A stretch of DNA of 64,000 nt from Desulfosudis oleivorans (GTDB taxonomy: Bacteria > Desulfobacterota > Desulfobacteria > Desulfobacterales > SURF-7): assembly GCA_020723325.1 (NCBI GenBank), contig DYJD01000027.1, positions 1 through 64,000 on the forward strand, read 5' to 3'. The position numbers and the translations under genes are program-made. Position 1 is the stretch's first letter. Every line of letters begins with the position of its first letter. This document shows positions 1 to 6,228 of the stretch, one piece after another. The notes beneath the pieces were generated by a model. The model was not told the DNA's origin. It saw only the letters and a program-made list of their open reading frames with translations, and searched no databases.

Positions 1-1
1 C

Positions 2-604
2 GAAGGGGCGAATCTCTACGGGGCGGATCTCGAAGGGGCGAATCTCTACGGGGCGCATCTCAAAGTGGCGGATCTCAGCCGAGATGAAGGCACTATTAAT
101 TTCTCAACATCTGAAACATGGCTGGTAAACGATGTGTTGGACTTCATGTCAGATATAAATGCTCTTTATCGCATTTTGCTATTGATTCGTTATTTTAATC
201 AGAAAGAAAGGATCTCGATAAGTGAGAGCATGGTAGACTACCTTCTACAGCGAGATACTCTGTTTATAGAGCCTGGGCAACAGCTCACAGTGCACCGCCT
301 TCTAATGTCATCTCCTGGAACTTTCAGTTTTAGTGGCCTTGCGGAAATCATACAACAGCTACGTGAATTTATAAAAGATCTTTGGTATCGAAACCGTCAG
401 GAGAAGGAGCTTGGCGAGTTAGCAAAATTAGAAAAAATCCTTGAGATATGTAGTAAACATAAACTCACACCTTTGCAAATAAGCATAATGGCACCCAAAT
501 TTGCAAAAAATATAGGTGGGATTAGCCGATTAATTGAATCTGAAAAGTTAAGTTTGACAGATCAATTACTAATGGCTGAGCAAATGAGAATAGCCAATGA
601 ATAA
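2..604 (+). CDS. Pentapeptide-repeat protein, 5' end cut by window edge
   Basis: The reading frame is open from base 2 and the first 27 or so codons read as pentapeptide repeats of the A(N/D)LxG type (EGANLYGADLEGANLYGAHL), which in other proteins build a right-handed quadrilateral beta helix. After the repeats the remaining ~180 residues are mostly alpha-helical with no domain I recognise; they end in a charged helix (SEKLSLTDQLLMAEQMR). The true start lies left of the window. The stop overlaps the start of the next gene by 8 bases (ATG at 597), so the two are probably co-translated. The function of the C-terminal part is unknown; a role as an effector or anti-toxin-like protein would be a guess. 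Confidence 0.75.
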   Translation, partial: EGANLYGADLEGANLYGAHLKVADLSRDEGTINFSTSETWLVNDVLDFMSDINALYRILLLIRYFNQKERISISESMVDYLLQRDTLFIEPGQQLTVHRLLMSSPGTFSFSGLAEIIQQLREFIKDLWYRNRQEKELGELAKLEKILEICSKHKLTPLQISIMAPKFAKNIGGISRLIESEKLSLTDQLLMAEQMRIANE

Positions 605-887
605 CCAAAATAAAAATATTCCAAGCCGGCGGATCGTCCAGCATGCATTTTTGCGGGCTGAATCCAAGCGCAATGCGTTTTATATGTTGTTCCTGGAAGA
701 GGATCAGGGAAGATATTATGTTCGAAAAATCAGCGGCGGGGCCGATGCTATCAATGATGAGCGCCAATGGGAAGCCGGCGACATCACGGCCGCTCAAAAG
801 CTTTATGATCAAATTGTGAGCGATAAAACCCGGACGGACCGCAAGTCCCCAAGAAAATATCACGTGGAATATGCAACGACGCGGTAA
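597..887 (+). CDS. Small hypothetical protein (96 aa)
   Basis: Starts inside the end of the pentapeptide-repeat gene, which suggests translational coupling. The protein is soluble and basic, with a segment FYMLFLEEDQGRYYVRKISG that resembles a small beta-sheet fold and a C-terminal basic tail (RTDRKSPRKYHVEY). It loosely recalls WGR-type domains but the match is too weak to name. No signal peptide or membrane segment is visible. Confidence 0.6.
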   Translation: MNNQNKNIPSRRIVQHAFLRAESKRNAFYMLFLEEDQGRYYVRKISGGADAINDERQWEAGDITAAQKLYDQIVSDKTRTDRKSPRKYHVEYATTR

Positions 888-892
888 TGGTC

Positions 893-921
893 TTATGGGT
901 AGGAAACAAGGGGTGTATAAT
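893..921 (+). promoter_or_regulatory. Candidate sigma-70 promoter upstream of the AAA ATPase gene
   Basis: A perfect -10 hexamer TATAAT (916-921) stands 17 bases after a weak -35 TTATGG (893-898). It lies in the 212-base gap between the small hypothetical gene and the ATPase gene at 1100, on the correct strand. The -35 matches only half of the consensus, so this is tentative. Confidence 0.35.
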
Positions 922-1099
922 AGAAACATACACTCACGCGCTTAAGTCGGTTGGCTGTTCCATTGCTCCCCAAACCCCAGGAGCACGCCGCCCCAAAGCT
1001 GTATGTTTACCGTAATGTCATTATGAAGGCACGCGGACACAGTCCATTGGCCCACGAACAGCTCGGCCGACGAGCGTAGAGGATGCGAGAGTTTGAGCT

Positions 1100-2713
1100 A
1101 TGTCATTTGAGTTAACTGTACCAACAGCAGAAGGTCCGTTTCAGCTCACTGTCGACACAGGCAGTTCGCTGATATTGGTCGGCGCAAACGGTGGTGGGAA
1201 GTCGCGTCTTGCAGTGCACATCGAGGAGTCGCTTGGATTGCAGGCTCACAGGATATCCGCGCACAGAGCGCTCGCTCTCAACCCCGCGGTTCCGAAGATC
1301 AGCGAGAAGGCCGCACTGCTCGGCCTTCGGACCGGCTACCCCGATGAAAGCGCCAGGTTGGGTCACCGGGGAGGATACCGTTGGCAAAACAAGGTCGCGG
1401 TGGCCCTCTTGAACGACTTTGACTACCTTGTTCAGTCGCTTTTCGCCGATCAGGCGAATGAAGCCCTGAAGACTCATCGACGGGTTAGGGCTGGCGATAC
1501 AAGCCCAGCCCAGCCCACGAAATTCGAGCAACTTGTCGAGATCTGGGAGAGAGTTCTACCCGACCGAAGGTTACACATCTCCGGTGATGACATCCAGGTC
1601 GCGCTGCCGGATTCTGCGGAACGATACGCAGCATCGGAAATGAGCGACGGCGAACGTGCTGTGTTTTACCTCGTTGGTCAGACCCTCACAGCGGAACGAG
1701 ACTCTCTTCTTGTGATCGACGAACCAGAGCTGCATGTGCACCGATCAATTATGGGGAAACTTTGGGACGAGTTGGAGGCGCTTCGACAAGACTGCGCATT
1801 TGTATTTATTACGCACGATCTGGAGTTTGCTAGCTCGAGAGTAGCGCAGAAGTACGTCCTTCGGGATTACCGCCCTGCGTCCACATGGGCGATCGAGGAA
1901 GTCCCTGATGACACGGGATTTAGCGAAGAAACAACGACTCTAATCCTAGGTAGCCGTCGACCTGTGCTTTTCGTGGAAGGTAGCTCCGAAAGCCTTGATA
2001 TTGCTGTCTACCGTTGCTCGTTTCCTGCATGGACAATCATACCGAGCGGATCATGCGAGGAAGTGATTCATTCAGTCGTGACACTGAGACGCAATAAGCA
2101 TCTTACACGAGTCACCTGCGCCGGCATCGTGGACGCTGATGACTACGGATCGGAGGATGTCGCGCGTTTGGCGGAACTAGGCGTTGCCGTTCTGCCTGTG
2201 TCGGAGATTGAGAATATTATACTCCTGCCAGCCGTCTCTGGCGCCATCGCTGCGAACGAAGGTCACGATCGACAGGGCATTGATGACCGATTGAGTGCAC
2301 TGCGTCGCGCTGTCTTCGAGGCAGTAAGCGCAGATGCAGCCATCAACTCGGCCGTGGCGAGGTACTGCCGCAGGAGAGTTGACCGCCTGCTGAAGCGGAG
2401 GATTGACCTGAGCAACGCCAGCAGCGTTCAAGAAATGACAGAAGAACTCGGTAGACAGATGGCGGCGCTTGATATCGCCGCTATCGCGGGCAGCGCAGAG
2501 AGTCGAATCCGTCAGGCAATTAAGCAGGACGACTTGCCCGCGCTCCTTGCCAGCTATGACAATAAGGGCCTGCTCGCACTTGCGGCCTCACACCTGAAAA
2601 GAACACACCTTGGCAGCTTCAAAGCCTGGTTGACAAGAGTTCTTAGGAACCAGACAGTGCCTGGACTTTCAGCCGCAATTCGAGATAGTCTTCCAGAAGT
2701 CCGACCGGAGTGA
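1100..2713 (+). CDS. AAA ATPase with C-terminal TOPRIM/DUF4435-like domain (OLD-like, possible defence protein)
   Basis: The N-terminal half is an ABC/SMC-type ATPase: Walker A GANGGGKS near residue 30, signature-like segment MSDGERAVFYL, Walker B LLVIDEPELHVHR and switch histidine ITHD. The second half has an RPVLFVEGSSESLD segment followed by GIVDADDYG, which fits the acidic TOPRIM-type motifs of the DUF4435 and OLD families. ATPase-TOPRIM proteins of this kind are frequent in phage-defence islands, either alone or with partners; here it stands alone with no obvious partner gene. GC content and codon use look higher than in the AT-rich genes that follow at 2.8 kb, suggesting independent acquisition. 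The exact family and activity (nuclease or not) cannot be settled by eye. Confidence 0.8.
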   Translation: MSFELTVPTAEGPFQLTVDTGSSLILVGANGGGKSRLAVHIEESLGLQAHRISAHRALALNPAVPKISEKAALLGLRTGYPDESARLGHRGGYRWQNKVAVALLNDFDYLVQSLFADQANEALKTHRRVRAGDTSPAQPTKFEQLVEIWERVLPDRRLHISGDDIQVALPDSAERYAASEMSDGERAVFYLVGQTLTAERDSLLVIDEPELHVHRSIMGKLWDELEALRQDCAFVFITHDLEFASSRVAQKYVLRDYRPASTWAIEEVPDDTGFSEETTTLILGSRRPVLFVEGSSESLDIAVYRCSFPAWTIIPSGSCEEVIHSVVTLRRNKHLTRVTCAGIVDADDYGSEDVARLAELGVAVLPVSEIENIILLPAVSGAIAANEGHDRQGIDDRLSALRRAVFEAVSADAAINSAVARYCRRRVDRLLKRRIDLSNASSVQEMTEELGRQMAALDIAAIAGSAESRIRQAIKQDDLPALLASYDNKGLLALAASHLKRTHLGSFKAWLTRVLRNQTVPGLSAAIRDSLPEVRPE

Positions 2714-2834
2714 TTTTCGGGTAACAAGGTAATGATGATAGCTGCGGCAATATGCAATAGAACCAACAGGTATCTGCAGAGCAGGAATAATGGTGACAGC
2801 CAGGATTATGCGTTACTACGATCGATGAGGTTAG

Positions 2835-3104
2835 TCCTCGTCTATTGATAAACTTAAAACCATATTAAATTGTAAAACGGACTCAGACCTGGCCAAAAAA
2901 TTAAATGTTGAACGACAGTTTATTAGCCATTGCAAAAAAAATGGATTTGCAAAATATGTTGAGGCGCTAATCGATCAACTATATCAACAATGGTCGGATT
3001 CGGATTTCTCAAGTTTAAGGAGGGTGATAAGGTTTTTCTCCAGAATTGAAGATTTGGATGATGCTGAAATAAAAAAAATATTGGATATTATTGATAAAAA
3101 CTAA
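2835..3104 (+). pseudogene. HTH protein fragment or gene without a clear start
   Basis: A frame open from 2835 to a TAA at 3102-3104 encodes DKLKTILNCKTDSDLAKKLN followed by ERQFISHCKKNGFAKYVEAL, which has the look of a CI-type helix-turn-helix domain (LAKKLxVxRQxIS). There is no ATG, GTG or TTG at a sensible position at the 5' end, an in-frame TAG precedes it at 2832, and the upstream sequence is unrelated. It is probably the remnant of a regulator whose N-terminus was lost, or a gene using ATT at 2844. The stop lies 10 bases before the next gene. Confidence 0.5.
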
Positions 3105-3114
3105 TGGAGGAGCT

Positions 3115-3360
3115 ATGGATTTTTCAAAACTCGTTGATCTTCATCTTGAAGATAAAAAATTTAGGGGTATGTGCTTAAGAATAAGTTTAATTGTATTCGT
3201 TATTTCGACTTTCTTCACACTTGCAGAAAAAAAAGGTTTTGTAGAAGTGTCATCATTATCTTCCGCCTTTATTTTTTCGTTAAATGTTATCGGATTGTTT
3301 GGTTGTTTCTTTTATTCTGAAACAATATTATCATTTTTGGGTAAACATTTTGATATATAA
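3115..3360 (+). CDS. Small membrane protein (81 aa), unknown
   Basis: The start at 3115 is chosen because GGAGGAG stands just upstream; a longer frame from 3091 would run through that site. The protein has two hydrophobic segments (ISLIVFVISTFF and SSAFIFSLNVIGLFGCFF) and no known domain. It follows the HTH fragment closely and may belong to its operon. AT-rich compared with the upstream ATPase gene. Confidence 0.55.
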   Translation: MDFSKLVDLHLEDKKFRGMCLRISLIVFVISTFFTLAEKKGFVEVSSLSSAFIFSLNVIGLFGCFFYSETILSFLGKHFDI

Positions 3361-3549
3361 ACGCTTTTCGCTGTACAACTTTCAAGAGCGAAGTAAAAAG
3401 AAAGAGGGGTCAGCTCACGAAACGGGAAAAATAGCATGCTAATCATCGATATTTCACTTGACTAATATAATATATTATATTATATTTTTATTTGTCGTAC
3501 AAACAATAGAATAATGCTTGCTTCGTACGCCAAATTTTAAGGAGGAAAT

Positions 3550-3951
3550 ATGGTAGATTTTATAAGTGGAGATTTCTGGAATATTTTATTAGGGGTATTT
3601 CTTATACTGGGTTGTTTTTATTGCTTTAGACAAAAGCTTATGACAGGATCAGTTTTAATTATGGTCTTCTTTGTATTGAGTATCATAAAGGAGCCAGTAA
3701 TCAATCGTCTTTTGAAGATTTCACAGCGAGAAGTAGTCAATATATCGAATTGCGCGCCAATTAATCATTTTTTTAAAGACGACGAATTGCGAGTTGATAC
3801 CTCAAAAGGAGTTTTTGTCACAAGCGCAGATATTGGAATTCCCAAAGAAGCGATTCTGGTTACAAAAAAATCCGCCACCGGCAAAACGGAAAGGAAATAT
3901 CTTGCAACAACGCTAAAGCCATCCAATTTGTATGAAGCAAAAGAATTGTAA
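3550..3951 (+). CDS. Membrane-anchored hypothetical protein (133 aa)
   Basis: A strong AAGGAGG ribosome site precedes the ATG. Two N-terminal hydrophobic segments (roughly residues 9-25 and 31-46) are followed by a soluble domain of about 85 residues with alternating beta-type sequence (GVFVTSADIGIPKEAILVTKK). No family recognised. The 189 bases upstream contain a run of TATA-rich sequence at 3460-3490 that may hold its promoter. Confidence 0.6.
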   Translation: MVDFISGDFWNILLGVFLILGCFYCFRQKLMTGSVLIMVFFVLSIIKEPVINRLLKISQREVVNISNCAPINHFFKDDELRVDTSKGVFVTSADIGIPKEAILVTKKSATGKTERKYLATTLKPSNLYEAKEL

Positions 3952-3983
3952 GACCTCTGCCGCTACCCTTATGGAGTCACGCA

Positions 3984-4217
3984 ATGGGTAAAAACATCAG
4001 CGTCTATCTCAATGACGAAATGCTCAAAATGGTGGAGACCTCGGGCCTGCCTGTAAGCCAAATTGTGCAAACAGCTTTAAAGGAATATTTTCTACCACAA
4101 AACAGATCGGCTGCTTCTGTCAAAGTTCTTGAATGCGCCCAGGCTTTGGGAAAATCCGATGGATTTAATGAAGCCATAGCAGAATGGCTCCGTAACCGGG
4201 AGGTTGATCGTTGGTAG
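3984..4217 (+). CDS. RHH-type antitoxin of a VapBC-like pair
   Basis: A 77-residue protein with an N-terminal beta strand and helices typical of ribbon-helix-helix antitoxins (MGKNISVYLNDEMLKMVETS). It overlaps the following PIN-domain gene by 7 bases, the usual arrangement of a type II toxin-antitoxin operon. It would bind the operator and neutralise the toxin. Identification of the fold is by pattern and context only. Confidence 0.7.
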   Translation: MGKNISVYLNDEMLKMVETSGLPVSQIVQTALKEYFLPQNRSAASVKVLECAQALGKSDGFNEAIAEWLRNREVDRW

Positions 4218-4600
4218 GCCTGGACACCGGCTTTTTCGTGGGGCTTATGAAGGCTGACCAACGGGCGATTACTGCTTGGCAAGCCCTTTCAGCCGGTGAT
4301 AGTTTGCCGGTGGTTTCTGTGCTGACCCTGGGAGAGTTGCTTTATATTTCGTTTCGAACCGGAAAACCAGAAATCGGCAAAGAAATGCTCCATAGCATCG
4401 CAAGCGCCGCCCAGGTGGTTGACGTGACCCGACAGATCGTGGAAAAGGCCGCAGCTTTGAAGGCCGGCAGGATGATTCCGTATGTTGATTCGATAATTCT
4501 TGCTACTTTCATGCAGACTGGTTGCAATGAGATCCACACCAGTGACAGGAATCATTTCTCTGAAATGAAAAACAAGGGCCTGGCCTTCATTTTTTATTAA
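4211..4600 (+). CDS. vapC: PIN-domain ribonuclease toxin, VapC-like
   Basis: A 129-residue PIN-domain protein: first acidic residue in GLDTGFFVGL at the N-terminus, conserved TLGELL, middle D in IPYVDSIILA, and C-terminal TSDRNHF. These supply the acidic residues that bind Mg in PIN ribonucleases. Likely start is TTG at 4211 because the frame begins VGLDTGFF directly there and overlaps the antitoxin stop. Known VapC toxins cut tRNA or rRNA. Compare the frame read from the third CRISPR-adjacent sequence at 5897-5931 (VSDRNHFLRYL). Confidence 0.82.
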   Translation: MVGLDTGFFVGLMKADQRAITAWQALSAGDSLPVVSVLTLGELLYISFRTGKPEIGKEMLHSIASAAQVVDVTRQIVEKAAALKAGRMIPYVDSIILATFMQTGCNEIHTSDRNHFSEMKNKGLAFIFY

Positions 4601-4641
4601 AAATATATACAAATTCAGCAAGATAAATAGGAGGGGCGATA

Positions 4642-5034
4642 ATGGAACATATCTTGGTCGCTTTCATTATTTCTATTTTGATTTTAGCTTTTTTGAGCCT
4701 TTTCACCGCACCTGACAAAGGCAGGATTGCAGAATATTTTGAAGAGCGAGGGGATACCGTTTTATCTATTTCATGGTGCCCATTTTTTGGTAAGGGGTGG
4801 TACTCGGAAGCTGGAAAGGAAAGCGGTAATAGGATATACGAGGTCGAGTTCAAAGATATTTATGGAAACCGGAAATGTGCGTGGTGTAAGACCGCTATGT
4901 TTTCTGGGGTCTATGTTTCCGATGAAGTAATAATCGAGCCGGCACAAACGGACGGCAGGCCTTTGACGGCCGAGGAAAAAGTAGTATTGTTAGAAAATGA
5001 ATTACGAAAACTCCGTGCAGGAAAAATCGTTTAA
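4642..5034 (+). CDS. Membrane-anchored hypothetical protein (130 aa)
   Basis: Starts after AGGAGG. One N-terminal membrane segment (HILVAFIISILILAFLSLF), then a soluble part with IYEVEFKDIYGNRKCAWCKT that contains a CxxC pair, and a short C-terminal coiled region (TAEEKVVLLENELRKLRAGK). No family recognised. Together with its neighbours at 3550 and 5092 it forms a group of small membrane proteins. Confidence 0.55.
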   Translation: MEHILVAFIISILILAFLSLFTAPDKGRIAEYFEERGDTVLSISWCPFFGKGWYSEAGKESGNRIYEVEFKDIYGNRKCAWCKTAMFSGVYVSDEVIIEPAQTDGRPLTAEEKVVLLENELRKLRAGKIV

Positions 5035-5091
5035 AAGACGAACGAAACCGATTTAAAAACAACAAAGAATATTAAATAGGCAGGAGGCTAA

Positions 5092-5310
5092 ATGAATAAA
5101 GAACTTATTAAAGGTTTTATTATTGGAGCAATATTTGTTCTTATTGGAGTGTTTACAATTGCATTTACTAATATAGGGGATTCAACTCGTCCTATAAATA
5201 ATCTTGCTTGCAGTATGGATGGTAAAATTGTTTATGTATCAGATAATTTTCACGTCTATAAAAGCATGGATTATGGAAAAGAATGGATTGAGGTTTTACG
5301 TAAGGAATAA
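5092..5310 (+). CDS. Small membrane protein (72 aa), BNR-like tail
   Basis: AGGAGG lies 5 bases upstream of the ATG. One N-terminal transmembrane segment (FIIGAIFVLIGVFTIAF) precedes a short extracytoplasmic segment with CSMDGKIVYVSDNFHVYKSM then DYGKEW, which looks like one to two blades of a BNR/Asp-box type repeat. Too short for a full propeller. Function unknown. Confidence 0.5.
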   Translation: MNKELIKGFIIGAIFVLIGVFTIAFTNIGDSTRPINNLACSMDGKIVYVSDNFHVYKSMDYGKEWIEVLRKE

Positions 5311-5337
5311 TAAACAGACAATGAATCGGAAGGACGC

Positions 5338-5643
5338 ATGACACTTACGAAATCTGAAATTGTGGATAAAATCACAGAAAAAATGGGGTTGTCGAAGAAT
5401 CAAAGCGTGGATTTGGTTGAAGTGATGCTCGAACTTATCAAAAAAACGCTGGAAAATGGCGAAAGCGTTCTAATCAGCGGTTTTGGTAAATTCAATGTCA
5501 AAGCAAAAAACAAAAGAATGGGCAGAAACCCCGCCACCGGGGACCAGATGCTGCTCGATGCCAGAAAGGTGATAACATTCACCTGCTCACAAAAACTACG
5601 GTCATTAATAGACCCAGTCCCTCCCCCCAAAAAAGGGAAATAG
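5338..5643 (+). CDS. IHF/HU-family DNA-bending protein (IHF alpha-like)
   Basis: About 101 residues with the family core: MTLTKSEIVDKITEKMGLSK at the N-terminus, GESVLISGFGKFNVK, then GRNPATGDQM with the proline that intercalates between bases. The C-terminal tail (PVPPPKKGK) is an extension. Such proteins are architectural factors for recombination, replication and transfer; on conjugative elements they often assist relaxosome formation. A second family member is encoded at 55891-56166 on the other strand. The stop is directly followed by the next gene at 5644. Confidence 0.9.
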   Translation: MTLTKSEIVDKITEKMGLSKNQSVDLVEVMLELIKKTLENGESVLISGFGKFNVKAKNKRMGRNPATGDQMLLDARKVITFTCSQKLRSLIDPVPPPKKGK

Positions 5644-5895
5644 ATGGCCGGTCTTTCCACAACGAAGATAACCTGGATAAAAAGCAGGCCAGGCCGAGCC
5701 GGCCTTTATAGACCTAAAGTGCATATTTTTTATGGCGATGCGCCCATATCTATCTGCGGCCGTATGGTAAGAGACGATGGTCTACTGTCGAATCCCAATG
5801 AAAAGCAGCCTTGCAAAAACTGCTTTCGGATTCACAGAAAACGAAAGGGCACATATTTGTTACAAGGTAACAAAGAAAAGCCCAATCACATATAA
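5644..5895 (+). CDS. Small protein with CxxC pair (83 aa), unknown
   Basis: Begins at the base after the IHF-like stop codon, so it is probably co-translated. Contains a basic N-terminus and a CKNCFRIHRKRK segment that could bind zinc together with an upstream ICGR cysteine. Its 3' end contains the 17-bp palindrome TTGTTACAAGGTAACAA (5857-5873), so the last residues (YLLQGNKEKPNHI) are dictated by a DNA site and the natural C-terminus may have been elsewhere. Function unknown. Confidence 0.5.
   Translation: MAGLSTTKITWIKSRPGRAGLYRPKVHIFYGDAPISICGRMVRDDGLLSNPNEKQPCKNCFRIHRKRKGTYLLQGNKEKPNHI
5857..5873. promoter_or_regulatory. Dispersed palindromic operator, copy 1
   Basis: Perfect copy of TTGTTACAAGGTAACAA: two TTGTTAC arms around a 3-base centre. 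This copy lies inside the end of the small CxxC gene. The same palindrome occurs at six other places in the element, mostly just upstream of genes, so I read it as the binding site of a plasmid regulator. Confidence 0.6.
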
Positions 5896-5931
5896 CCAAA
5901 TACCGCAAGAAATGATTACGATCAGACACTC

Positions 5932-6204
5932 GTCTCATGAACAAGCCCCATGAGCAGGATGTTGAAAGGCCTTCCTCCTTCCGGACGCAATATAAGGTTC
6001 CGTACATCGGAACGGCCTCATTTGTTACAAGGTAACAAAATCATATATGGCCCAAAAATACTGCCGGCACTGTATCATAAATATCGTAGGCGTCTCATGA
6101 ACAAGCCCCATGAGTAGGGTATTGTATCGCAGCCTATTTTCTGCAAACAGATTGGATGTTTTCTGGTCTCATGAACAAGCCCCATGAGTAGGGTATTGTA
6201 TCGC
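5932..6204 (-). CRISPR. Minimal CRISPR array of the Cas12m system (3 repeats)
   Basis: Three copies of a repeat begin (on +) with GTCTCATGAACAAGCCCC followed by ATGAG: 5932-5970 (degenerate at one end), 6092-6130 and 6166-6204, the last two identical over 39 bases. Each contains the palindrome CTCATG...CATGAG, a 6-bp stem with a 9-base loop. On the minus strand, the orientation of cas12m, the hairpin half is the 3' end of the repeat, as expected for a type V crRNA handle. The spacer between the two perfect repeats is 35 bases (6131-6165). The sequence after 6092 (6057-6091) is a plausible second spacer, and that after 5932 (5897-5931) a possible third. The block 5971-6056 lacks a repeat and carries an operator palindrome (6022-6038) and a hairpin GGTTCCG/CGGAACG. 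No cas1 or cas2 is nearby. Confidence 0.85.
6022..6038. promoter_or_regulatory. Dispersed palindromic operator, copy 2 (inside the CRISPR array)
   Basis: Perfect TTGTTACAAGGTAACAA between the second candidate spacer and the degenerate first repeat. Its presence here suggests that a separate promoter, or control by the same regulator as the dnaB-cas12m operon, may act on the distal repeat. Confidence 0.6.
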
Positions 6205-6228
6205 CACTAATAAAAATCTTTGTAATTA

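Noticed and set aside
2714..2736. Another copy of the TTGTTAC palindrome (GGGTAACAAGGTAATG)
   Set aside because: Only one half-site is intact; not symmetric.
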